Shown: positions 1 to 5,572, numbered from the stretch's first letter. The stretch: DNA of 8,753 bases from Bacteroidales bacterium (GCA_029938185.1 JAOZVK010000225.1:1-8753); one strand, 5' to 3'. The notes: generated from the sequence alone by a model not told the origin. Program-made: numbers and translations.

Positions 1-89
1 AAAATTAGAACTAATAATATTGTTGTAATTTATTAATTTTTATAAGCCCAGTACATGGGTAGCCTCCTTACGGATTTTTGGCACAATTT

Positions 90-123
90 GCAGAGTTTGA
101 CCTAATAAACTGTGTTACTCTGC
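90..123. repeat. 7-bp inverted repeat, possible stem-loop
   Basis: GCAGAGT (90-96) and ACTCTGC (117-123) are perfect inverted copies separated by 20 bases. No T-run follows, so it is not a convincing intrinsic terminator. On the minus strand it reads AACCGCAGAGT, which resembles dispersed CGCAGAG-type repeats that I recall from many environmental bacterial genomes; that link is from memory and weak. Confidence 0.4.
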
Positions 124-132
124 GGTTAAAAC

Positions 133-138
133 TATAAT
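133..138 (+). promoter_or_regulatory. Probable -10 box (TATAAT) for the array
   Basis: A perfect TATAAT sits 51 bases before the first start codon. Transcription would begin near 145, in an A-rich 5' leader that ends in AAAGGA. The nearest -35-like hexamer (TTGACC, 97-102) is 30 bases away, too far for a standard sigma-70 promoter. Campylobacterota promoters often lack a conserved -35, so this is not fatal. No intrinsic terminator was seen between the following genes, so this could drive a long transcript. Confidence 0.4.
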
Positions 139-176
139 ACAAAAAAATAAGAAGATATATAAAAAAAACTATAAAA

Positions 177-506
177 TAAAGGAAAATCATGGCATACGAT
201 TTAGTAATAGGAAAATCAAACAAACTCAAAGACAATCCTGTGATAGCAGGAGGTATAGAGTTTAGTGAATATGAGACCATTTGTTCGATGGCAAAACGAA
301 CAGATATTTATCTCATCAATAGTATATCAAACCTTTTTTATGACCAAAGTTTTGCTGTCGATGAGTTGGAAACTGCTATATCTCAACTTTATCCACTTTT
401 GCAGACTGTGTTAAAAGATAAAGAAAGAGTTTTGTTGTATAAATTGATAGCGATAGTAAGTTATGCAATTTATCTAAATCAACCGTTGCATGGTGTTGCG
501 GATTAA
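177..506 (+). repeat. 330-bp direct repeat, left copy
   Basis: This block, the ribosome binding site plus the whole 105-residue gene, is repeated in the same orientation at 6505-6834. I count 16 base differences within the 318-bp coding part (about 95% identity). Homology begins at TAAAGGAAAATC upstream of the start and ends at the stop codon; flanks on both sides are unrelated. The copies are 6,328 bp apart. Confidence 0.9.
189..506 (+). CDS. Small immunity-like protein, copy 1 of a duplicated gene
   Basis: A complete 105-residue gene with a good ribosome binding site (AAAGGA, 178-183) before ATG. It has no signal peptide or membrane segment, so it is probably cytoplasmic. The N-terminal third (MAYDLVIGKSNK...) is followed by a predominantly helical, Leu/Ile-rich C-terminal half (residues about 57-100). 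I do not recognise a named family. A copy at 6517-6834 shares 99 of 105 residues; this copy has M34, D39, Y51, A56, V74 and Y84 where the other has L, G, D, S, D and H. Position at the head of the array, small size and duplication among other immunity-type genes suggest an immunity protein, which is inference. It probably shares a transcript with the next gene, which starts 24 bases downstream. Confidence 0.9.
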   Translation: MAYDLVIGKSNKLKDNPVIAGGIEFSEYETICSMAKRTDIYLINSISNLFYDQSFAVDELETAISQLYPLLQTVLKDKERVLLYKLIAIVSYAIYLNQPLHGVAD

Positions 507-530
507 AAAATTTAAAGGAGAATTAAAAAG

Positions 531-1193
531 ATGAAAAATTTTGACATTAAAAATAGAGTAAAGCTATATAGCCCTGATGATTTTCAGGCATTGGGTAAGT
601 TATCTTGTTTTAGTGATGATGATGAGATTATAGAACATTTGGAAGAAGCAAGTGATGAGGGGTGGTTTGCACTCATAGATGGCGATTTAGAGATTGAAGG
701 GAATTTAATATTAGACGATTTTTTTGAGGAAATTTTATCTACCTTTGATAAAAATCAAGATGACTATATACAGCTTTTATGGATAACAGGAGAGTTAAAC
801 ATCTCAAAAACTTTACACATTAAGGAGGTCGAAAACTATTGTGATGATATGGTTGTTGAAAAAACAGTAAATGCTAAAAATATTATAGCTGGTGGGATAA
901 ATCTTTATTTTTTAGATAAAATCAACTTATCAGGTATCTATTATTATAAGTCAAATGCCGAAGGACTTCTTTCTATTAAAGGACAAAATAATATTTTTAT
1001 AGAAACAGACAATAATAATAATTGGCAAATAAACAAAAAGACTTATGATTTATATGAAGGCTTATCAAAAAACAGTATTGGAGAAATTTTTAATGATATG
1101 TATGATTTTATAGTTCTTGTCGATGATTTGTATTTTTTAAAAGAAGAGTTATTTATAGAAGAGTTGATAAATGGTAACAATATTTTTAATTAA
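531..1193 (+). CDS. Predicted beta-helix-like orphan protein
   Basis: A 220-residue acidic protein with a strong ribosome binding site (AAAGGAG, 514-520). It has no signal peptide. Residues about 48-62 (ALIDGDLEIEGNLIL) show alternating hydrophobic residues with Gly-x-Leu steps, echoed at 86-98 (TGELNISKTLHIK) and 115-137 (AKNIIAGG... INLSG). That pattern is typical of short right-handed beta-helices or bactofilin-like proteins. The C-terminal third is rich in Asp, Asn and aromatic residues. I do not recognise an exact family. Similar GDL/GNL-step proteins are, to my recollection, found as hypothetical genes near polymorphic toxins. The gene lies between two other leaderless small genes, with only 9 bases before the next start, so it is likely co-transcribed. 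The fold is inference from periodicity; function unknown. Confidence 0.85.
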   Translation: MKNFDIKNRVKLYSPDDFQALGKLSCFSDDDEIIEHLEEASDEGWFALIDGDLEIEGNLILDDFFEEILSTFDKNQDDYIQLLWITGELNISKTLHIKEVENYCDDMVVEKTVNAKNIIAGGINLYFLDKINLSGIYYYKSNAEGLLSIKGQNNIFIETDNNNNWQINKKTYDLYEGLSKNSIGEIFNDMYDFIVLVDDLYFLKEELFIEELINGNNIFN

Positions 1194-1202
1194 AGGCTAA
1201 AA

Positions 1203-1706
1203 ATGGAACAAACAGAGATACAAGAAATCATAGATGATACTATGAAAGAGTTTTATGAATACGAAGAGTATGAAGATTGTGAGGGCAAAGGACCTGGCTT
1301 TAGTCTTAGTTTTAAACATATAAACTCTATAGATAAAATTGACTTTAAAGAGCTTGAGTGGATTCATTTTGACAGCAACAAAATAAAAAACATAAACAAC
1401 ATTGATTTTAAAAAATTACTTGAACTTGATTTGAGTGATAATGAGATTGAAAACATAGACAATATTGATTTCAAAAATATAAACTGGCTTCGTTTGGATA
1501 ATAACAATATAGAAAACATTAATTATGAAAATTTATCTAAACTTAAATTTATAGCTCTTAGTGGAAATCCATTGTCGCAAAGTAGTTTAGATGTTTTGGA
1601 GATGTTGAAAGGCAAAGGTGCTGAAGTGTATTTTGAACCAAATGAGAAAAAAGAAGAAAAGAATAGTATGTTTTCAAGATTATTTGATAAGATAGGAAAA
1701 AAATGA
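1203..1706 (+). CDS. Short leucine-rich-repeat protein
   Basis: A 167-residue protein. After an acidic N-terminus (residues 1-30, many Glu and Tyr), residues about 38-124 hold four LRR units with a 21-residue period, most clearly KNINNIDFKKLLELDLSDNE and ENIDNIDFKNINWLRLDNNN. Each has the LxxLxLxxNxI core of bacterial and SDS22-like repeats. The last unit ends in an LSGNPLS cap, followed by a Lys-rich tail (about 147-167). There is no signal peptide, so it is likely cytoplasmic and should bind a protein partner. The ribosome binding site is weak (AAAGGC, 1193-1198), and the ATG follows the upstream stop by 9 bases. Its stop overlaps the next start (ATGA, 1703-1706), implying translational coupling. 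LRR proteins of this size occur among immunity-type genes; a toxin-neutralising role is inference. Confidence 0.88.
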   Translation: MEQTEIQEIIDDTMKEFYEYEEYEDCEGKGPGFSLSFKHINSIDKIDFKELEWIHFDSNKIKNINNIDFKKLLELDLSDNEIENIDNIDFKNINWLRLDNNNIENINYENLSKLKFIALSGNPLSQSSLDVLEMLKGKGAEVYFEPNEKKEEKNSMFSRLFDKIGKK

Positions 1707-2218
1707 ATAATATAAAAAACATAATAATACAAGCATTTGATAATGTTTCTTATCCTAAAGATATAACTTTATATGTTGCTCAAGCTCATGATAATCATGA
1801 GTATGATGAGGATAAAAAATACAAAAAAAGTGATTTTGTTGGTAAATGGCAAGATATTCCAGATAGCCATATAGAAGATTGTTATTGTGCTTTTTCTCAT
1901 TTAGAACCTGATGGAGTGAGATTTTATCTACCTGCTTTTATGTTGTGGGTGCTTGATAATTATAAAGCTAAAGAAGAAGAGGTCAGCTATGCGACATTTT
2001 CAGCATTTATGAAATTTAAAAGCAAAGGCTTAGAAAGTTTTCACAATGAACAATTTTCACTATTTAACAAAGAACAAAAATATGCTTGTGCTATGTTTTT
2101 AAAATATTTTATAGACAAATATAAAGAAGAGATAGATTTTAATATGGAGATAAAAGTTGCAAAAGAAGCTTTTTCTTATTCTGTTCGTTGTGTGAGATTT
2201 ATTGATAAAAAAAGGTAA
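1703..2218 (+). CDS. DUF6714-like immunity-type protein
   Basis: A 171-residue protein whose start overlaps the previous stop (ATGA); AGGA lies 7 bases upstream inside the preceding gene. Residues about 45-86 read FVGKWQDIPDSHIEDC... FSHLEPDGVRFYLPAFML. This matches the pattern I know from DUF6714 proteins: a gK-W-ip segment, then an S-h-l-ep-G-fRfYLPAfm segment. The N-terminal IIIQAFDNVSYPKD also fits. The family has no established function but is often seen downstream of toxin genes. The C-terminal half (about 87-171) is helical and Lys/Glu-rich. There is no signal peptide, so it is probably cytoplasmic. The family call is by eye and should be confirmed by profile search. Confidence 0.85.
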   Translation: MNNIKNIIIQAFDNVSYPKDITLYVAQAHDNHEYDEDKKYKKSDFVGKWQDIPDSHIEDCYCAFSHLEPDGVRFYLPAFMLWVLDNYKAKEEEVSYATFSAFMKFKSKGLESFHNEQFSLFNKEQKYACAMFLKYFIDKYKEEIDFNMEIKVAKEAFSYSVRCVRFIDKKR

Positions 2219-2220
2219 TT

Positions 2221-3237
2221 ATGAAAAAACTAACAACACTAATTTTAATAATATTTGTAAGTATATTAACAATACAACTATGGGGGCAAGATATGGATAA
2301 TAATAAAAAAGTAGATAAAGAAGAGGTTTTAGAGGTTATTGTCTCTTTCAAAGATTATACCCCATTTGCTTTACAAGATCAAATGGAAGACGGCGAATTG
2401 CTTTTTTCTCATGCTTTGGAGTATTTTGTAGAGAGTCCAAAAGAATTTTATGGCAAAAGATTAGAGATTTTTACTGATACAGAAATATCAAAAAAGAATG
2501 TTTTAAGAAAAGAAGATACTAAAATTACTTTTAAAATACAGCGAAAATATATCGTGAAAACTTATCAAAACAAAGATGGAACTGCAAATACTTATGAAGC
2601 ATATTTGGGCGAAATATATAAAAATGGAGAGATAAAGGAGGCATCAGACATGAAAGAAATATATCTCACTCATGAAACTTTTGATATAATAGCAAAGTAT
2701 GCAAAATCAAATGGCTCAAGTATTGGGTTGGGCGATGGACACTTTGCTTTTATAAATAATTATGAGATAAAATATTATGAAAAAATTAACAGAAATAACA
2801 AGGAATTCTCTGCTTTATTGTTGCAAGATGAAAAGACAAAGCAAAAATTATTTATTTATAAATTTTATGAAAAGCTAAAATGGAGGTATGAGTGTATGGT
2901 AGAAAAAGTTGTTTCAGACTCATTGGACGAGCCACAGCAACACGGTTTTCCAAATGATTTTTTTGATGCGAATGAATGGTTTAAAGAAATTTTGCAAGAA
3001 ATACCACAAGGTGATGGTTTTATTACCAAAACAGAGTCGGAGAAAAGAGCCAAAGAGTTTCTAAAAAAACAAAAATATGCCGATAAATATAAAATAGATA
3101 CTGCCAAAGCGATAGATAATGGAAAACCATATTGGAATGTTTGGTTTGAAACTGTTGAGAGAGATATAAAACCAAATCAAGGACTTATAGAGGTAGACAA
3201 AAAAACAGGCAAAGCAAAATGGATTTATTTAAAATGA
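2221..3237 (+). CDS. Exported protein with C-terminal NTF2-fold-immunity-like domain
   Basis: A 338-residue protein, 2 bases after the preceding stop, with AAAAGG just upstream. It begins with a signal peptide: MKK, a hydrophobic core (about 7-19), then QLWGQDM at 19-25. The usual A-x-A site seen in the related leader at 3620 is replaced here, so cleavage may fall after LWG. Residues about 35-143 form one domain of unknown family. The last ~75 residues (FITKTESEKRAKEF... then KPYWNVWFETVERD... VDKKTGKAKWIYLK) resemble small NTF2-fold immunity domains (Imm-NTF2 type), in which W-x-V and xVDxxTG strands are typical; a PepSY-like unit is the alternative. A strong internal ribosome binding site precedes in-frame M144, hinting at a fusion of two genes. 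Predicted location is the periplasm, fitting a toxin that acts there. Confidence 0.88.
   Translation: MKKLTTLILIIFVSILTIQLWGQDMDNNKKVDKEEVLEVIVSFKDYTPFALQDQMEDGELLFSHALEYFVESPKEFYGKRLEIFTDTEISKKNVLRKEDTKITFKIQRKYIVKTYQNKDGTANTYEAYLGEIYKNGEIKEASDMKEIYLTHETFDIIAKYAKSNGSSIGLGDGHFAFINNYEIKYYEKINRNNKEFSALLLQDEKTKQKLFIYKFYEKLKWRYECMVEKVVSDSLDEPQQHGFPNDFFDANEWFKEILQEIPQGDGFITKTESEKRAKEFLKKQKYADKYKIDTAKAIDNGKPYWNVWFETVERDIKPNQGLIEVDKKTGKAKWIYLK
2274..2295 (+). repeat. Shared leader-end sequence, copy 1
   Basis: These 22 bases, encoding QLWGQDM plus the preceding base context, are identical to 3679-3700 in the gene at 3620. The matching region ends exactly at an in-frame ATG in both genes, and the coding sequences after it are unrelated. 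This marks the leader/body boundary. Confidence 0.85.
2634..2652 (+). promoter_or_regulatory. Internal ribosome binding site and in-frame ATG
   Basis: AAAGGAGG (2634-2641) is followed 8 bases later by ATG (2650-2652), in frame with the gene at 2221 (codon 144). This is one of the best ribosome binding sites in the window, better than that of the annotated start. Initiation here would give a 195-residue leaderless protein containing the C-terminal immunity-like domain. Confidence 0.5.
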
Positions 3238-3605
3238 AAAAACTAACAACTATAATATTGATTATGATAACTTTTTTAACAACAGGTTGTCTATCAAATA
3301 AAGGAGACAGCAGTATGAACAATAACTTATACATACAAAATAGCAAAAATAGATACAATGATATTAAAATTTATTTAGATGATAAACTGGTTTTTGATGA
3401 AGATATATCTACAACTGATAAAAGACCTGCAATAGTCAAAGAGCTTTTTGTTAAAGATATTATGTCAAACAAAACTATAAAAGTAATCGTAAATAAAAAA
3501 GAATATATTGAAAAAATAAATGATACAACGATAGAAATTCTTATTAATCTTGATTATCCTAAGATGTTAATACAACAATATACTGAGAAAATTAAATTTA
3601 AATAG
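3234..3605 (+). CDS. Small predicted lipoprotein
   Basis: A 123-residue protein starting at the ATG that overlaps the upstream stop (ATGA, 3234-3237). An in-frame ATG at 3219 would add MDLFK, but 3234 gives the standard MKKLTT leader. Residues 1-18 form a lipoprotein signal peptide ending LTTGC, with C19 as the likely lipidated cysteine (a near-consensus lipobox). The mature part (about 28-123) is rich in Lys, Asp and Ile and predicted all-beta: short strands such as DIKIYLDDKLVFDED and KTIKVIVNKKEYIEKI. I do not recognise a family. A good ribosome binding site and in-frame ATG lie at the leader/body junction (M28). It would be anchored in the inner or outer membrane facing the periplasm. An immunity role is inferred from context only. 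Confidence 0.85.
   Translation: MKKLTTIILIMITFLTTGCLSNKGDSSMNNNLYIQNSKNRYNDIKIYLDDKLVFDEDISTTDKRPAIVKELFVKDIMSNKTIKVIVNKKEYIEKINDTTIEILINLDYPKMLIQQYTEKIKFK
3238..3262 (+). repeat. Shared leader-start sequence
   Basis: These 25 bases near the start of the lipoprotein gene are identical to 3630-3654 in the next gene. They encode KLTTIIL plus flanking codons. Close variants start the genes at 2221 and 7792, and weaker ones the stub at 4807 and the gene at 8352. The run contains a TATAAT hexamer (3251-3256; also 3643-3648), which may be chance in such AT-rich codons. Confidence 0.8.
3301..3317 (+). promoter_or_regulatory. Internal ribosome binding site and ATG at leader/body junction
   Basis: AAGGAG (3301-3306), 8-base spacer, ATG (3315-3317). 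The ATG is in frame as codon 28 of the lipoprotein gene, just after the lipobox region. Initiation here would give a 96-residue leaderless form. It is the strongest start signal near this gene, since the annotated ATG at 3234 lacks any clear ribosome binding site and relies on stop-start coupling. Confidence 0.5.
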
Positions 3606-3619
3606 TGAGATACTGATAT

Positions 3620-4810
3620 ATGAAATTTGAAAAACTAACAACTATAATATTGATATTATTTGTAAATATATCAATGGCACAACTATGGGGGCAAGATATG
3701 AGTTTAAAAGAATTCACAGACAATGAAATTATTCAAGTCAAGGTTTGGAATGAAAAATTTGAAGTAGTAAGAAAAATAAACACATTTTTGGAGCTGACAG
3801 ATTTTCAAATACAATGGGATAAAAAAGAGCAAATAATAGAAGATGGGATTGTAAATTTTGATTTTAAAATAGATATAAAAACTGGCAATTCAAAAAGCCA
3901 AAGGTGGCTATATAACCCACGACACGGCTATGCAAAAGTATTGACAAAAGCAAAATCGCCACTGTATAAGGTGAAAAATCCTGATGAATTTGCAAAAACT
4001 GTGTTGGGAGATTATTTGGTAGATATTTGTGTAGTATTTAAAAAAGAACATTCTATAGATACAAAATCTAATTATCTTTATTTAGAATTTTTAACAGATG
4101 TTTTGTTTGTTTCATCTGGTATAGATAGTAGCAAAGGAAAAGGATATTTCTATAAAACAGGAGAAAAATGGACTATTAGTGTTTTAAAAAATAAAGTTGA
4201 TGAAATAATAAATATACTAAAAGAAAATCAAACAAAGCTAAAATCAATTGACGATATTGTCTGTTATCAAATTGAATATAACCATAAAAATAGATTAAAA
4301 TATTTTGAGATTTTAATTGATAATGAGCTTATAAATACTACATTATTTGTTGATATTATTGAAAAGTATTCTAAAATAAATCAAAATTTTTCAGATAAAC
4401 ACAATATGCTATTGACAAAAATTTATATTTTATTGCTCAAAAACAGAGAACTTAATCATATAAATAGAATATATAAGAATTTGAGCTTGGAGATGAGGTA
4501 TCATTTTTTAGAAACATTACTAATAAAGCTTAAGATATATTATCAAGGAATACAAGACCCATTTAATCTGTATGGAAAAGAACAAAGACAACAATTTATA
4601 TTTGATTGTGTTGAAAATATTATATTGTTTGATAGTAGCGAAAAACAAGCTTATTTCAAACTGTTAGAACTGATCATAAAAGATAATAGATATTTTTTTA
4701 GTCCTACAAATTTTATAAGATTTAAAGAAAATATGATAGAAAGTATTAAGGAAAATGTGTGGGATATTGACAAAAAAGATATTGAAGTTTTAGAGGAGTT
4801 ATTCAAATGA
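3620..4810 (+). CDS. Large exported protein of unknown family
   Basis: A 396-residue protein, the longest in the window. It has a signal peptide: core about 6-17, probable signal peptidase I site after SMA (A20), then QLWGQDM, which repeats the leader end of the gene at 2221. Residues about 28-190 look like a mixed alpha/beta domain with several Trp (W43, W66, W96, W184). Residues about 191-396 are mostly helical and Lys/Ile/Asn-rich (VDEIINILKENQTK... LLLKNRELNHINRIY...), possibly a helical-repeat domain. I do not recognise a family. The ribosome binding site is weak (GTGAG) and lies 14 bases after the previous stop. An in-frame ATG (M27, 3698-3700) marks the leader/body junction. Its stop overlaps the start of the decayed leader stub at 4807. 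Expected location is the periplasm; immunity function is inferred from context. Confidence 0.87.
   Translation: MKFEKLTTIILILFVNISMAQLWGQDMSLKEFTDNEIIQVKVWNEKFEVVRKINTFLELTDFQIQWDKKEQIIEDGIVNFDFKIDIKTGNSKSQRWLYNPRHGYAKVLTKAKSPLYKVKNPDEFAKTVLGDYLVDICVVFKKEHSIDTKSNYLYLEFLTDVLFVSSGIDSSKGKGYFYKTGEKWTISVLKNKVDEIINILKENQTKLKSIDDIVCYQIEYNHKNRLKYFEILIDNELINTTLFVDIIEKYSKINQNFSDKHNMLLTKIYILLLKNRELNHINRIYKNLSLEMRYHFLETLLIKLKIYYQGIQDPFNLYGKEQRQQFIFDCVENIILFDSSEKQAYFKLLELIIKDNRYFFSPTNFIRFKENMIESIKENVWDIDKKDIEVLEELFK
3679..3700 (+). repeat. Shared leader-end sequence, copy 2
   Basis: Identical over 22 bases to 2274-2295. The upstream part of the leader differs from that copy at several bases, so the conservation is stronger at the leader end than in its hydrophobic core. 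Confidence 0.85.
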
Positions 4811-4871
4811 AAATAATGACAACATCATTGACGGTACTAATTTTAATAATAACGATAAACTTATTTGCTTA

Positions 4872-4949
4872 AAAATCGGGGGACAGCATACCAATTAATT
4901 TAAGAAGCAAAAAATCGGGGGACAGTATACTGATTAATTTAAGAAGTAA
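4872..4949 (+). repeat. Two 39-bp tandem copies of an AAAATCGGGGGACAG repeat
   Basis: Unit 1 (4872-4910) and unit 2 (4911-4949) differ at only a few positions (CATACCAATT versus TATACTGATT, and a C/T near the end). The G-rich core AAAATCGGGGGACAG stands out sharply from the AT-rich surroundings. An inverted copy lies at 5055-5075. Such GGGGGACA(G/C)xATAC motifs resemble, from memory, the termini found around REP-associated Y1 transposases (RAYTs) in Proteobacteria and relatives. No transposase is present here. Confidence 0.75.
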
Positions 4950-5054
4950 AATAATACAGGTGCAAATGAAAATAAAGAATTTTATGATAAAATAGAATTG
5001 ATTATAAAAACAAAAAAGCAGGGCGACCAAAAAAGATTGGTAATTGAATAAATG

Positions 5055-5094
5055 GGTATACTGTCCCCCGATTTTAGATACCCGATTTTAGATA
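5055..5094 (-). repeat. Inverted copy of the repeat plus a 14-bp tandem duplication
   Basis: The reverse complement of 5055-5075 matches the start of both upstream units at 20 of 21 bases. Immediately next to it CCCGATTTTAGATA occurs twice in tandem (5067-5080 and 5081-5094), a footprint of slippage or of imprecise excision or insertion. Together with 4872-4949 this makes a direct-direct-inverted arrangement that could fold into a long hairpin with the 100-bp gene remnant as its loop. Confidence 0.7.
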
Positions 5095-5225
5095 TGAAAG
5101 CATTGAATAAAGTTTTTGATTTTACATTGGGAAAAGATGATATTTTAAAGCTAAATCCTGATGCTGTTGTTGATGATATTTTTGAGTTTATGAAAGAGCT
5201 TGGGTAAAATAAAGGAAATAGAATT

Positions 5226-5537
5226 ATGCTTAACAAAATAGAAAGCATTTATCAAACAATCGCAGATAAAATAGTGAACTCAATACCACAAAAGTGGGAA
5301 ACGGCTTGGATAGAAGCTGAAATCGAGGAGGATTATACAGGGATTGATGGATATTTTTAAAATAAAAATAAAAATAAAACTGATGCTTTTGAGTGTTCGG
5401 ATGTTATCTTTGATGCTTTTGAATAGATGCGGATTTATTTTTCAAATACAAACAAAGAACGATACAATATGGCAATATTTAAGTTAGATTCAAATGGAAA
5501 GTTTAAAATAAATTTTAAATGGGTAGAAGATGAATAA
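5226..5537 (+). pseudogene. YezG-like (DUF600) immunity pseudogene with two in-frame stops
   Basis: A good ribosome binding site (AAAGGA, 5211-5216) precedes ATG at 5226. Residues 1-44 (MLNKIESIYQTIADKIVNSI... PQKWETAWIEAEI) match the N-terminus of the YezG/DUF600 immunity family: IYxxIAxxIxxxIPxxWExxxxxAEI. TAA at 5358-5360 ends this piece, but the same frame continues (ECSDVIFDAFE) to TAG at 5424-5426. It then runs on (MRIYFSNTNKERYNMAIFKL, DSNGKFKINFKWVEDE) to TAA at 5535-5537, matching the family's C-terminal Gly-Lys-Phe-Lys-x-x-F strand. About 101 sense codons remain, shorter than typical full-length YezG proteins as I remember them. YezG of Bacillus is the immunity protein for the nuclease toxin YeeF. 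Two point nonsense changes without a frameshift suggest recent inactivation. Confidence 0.72.
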
Positions 5538-5541
5538 AATA

Positions 5542-5547
5542 TATAAT
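5542..5547 (+). promoter_or_regulatory. Possible -10 box for the gene at 5573
   Basis: TATAAT lies just after the pseudogene stop and 25 bases before the next ATG, with AAGGAG (5561-5566) in between. It would give a very short 5' leader. In such AT-rich DNA the hexamer alone is weak evidence, but a separate promoter would let the right half of the array be expressed despite the decayed zone upstream. Confidence 0.3.
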
Positions 5548-5572
5548 TTAGTATTTAAACAAGGAGAACAAG

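Larger units (their letters stand above)
1..188. other. Non-coding region upstream of the array
   Basis: No frame here gives a credible complete gene. The first 36 bases could be the tail of a gene coming from the left (frame 1 stops at 34-36, frame 2 at 26-28), but this cannot be decided. Bases 46-128 are noticeably less AT-rich than everything around them and include a small inverted repeat (CCCA/TGGG, 47-59) and a larger one described separately. The last 50 bases are almost pure A/T and hold the likely promoter and the ribosome binding site AAAGGA for the first gene. Confidence 0.5.
4807..5207 (+). pseudogene. Leader-bearing gene broken up by repeat insertions
   Basis: A proper ribosome binding site (AGGAG, 4794-4798) and ATGA overlap start a 21-residue leader, MKIMTT... 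IITINLFA. It stops at 4870-4872 exactly where a repeat cluster begins. After two direct repeats a reading frame is open from 4950 (NNTGANENKEFYDKIELIIK...) to a TAA at 5049-5051. The same frame continues through an inverted repeat copy into MKALNKVFDFTLGKDDIL... (5094-5204, stop 5205-5207). The two coding-like pieces look like parts of one lost protein body; the repeat copy between them has replaced or interrupted its middle. The leader is in a different frame from the body. An alternative is a small independent ORF from ATG 5052 (51 residues), but its first 14 codons are repeat sequence. Almost certainly non-functional. Confidence 0.6.

Noticed and set aside
1..36. Tail of an upstream gene
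   Set aside because: Two frames end within this stretch and neither gives enough residues to judge.
97..102. TTGACC as a -35 box
   Set aside because: Thirty bases separate it from TATAAT at 133-138, far more than the 16-18 expected for sigma-70.
821..828. Perfect AAGGAGGT inside the gene at 531
   Set aside because: No start codon at suitable spacing; the nearest ATG codons are about 20 bases further, so it is probably chance.
3219..3233. Earlier in-frame ATG for the lipoprotein gene (adds MDLFK)
   Set aside because: No ribosome binding site in front of it; it would put an acidic residue ahead of the MKKLTT leader, and the ATGA overlap at 3234 matches the pattern at other gene junctions.
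3251..3256. TATAAT inside the shared leader as an internal promoter
   Set aside because: It falls on Thr-Ile-Ile codons of the signal-peptide core in AT-rich DNA and recurs only because the leader does; no -35 or other support.
4872..4949. Tandem 39-bp repeats as a CRISPR array
   Set aside because: Only two units with no unique spacers, plus an inverted copy nearby; no cas genes.
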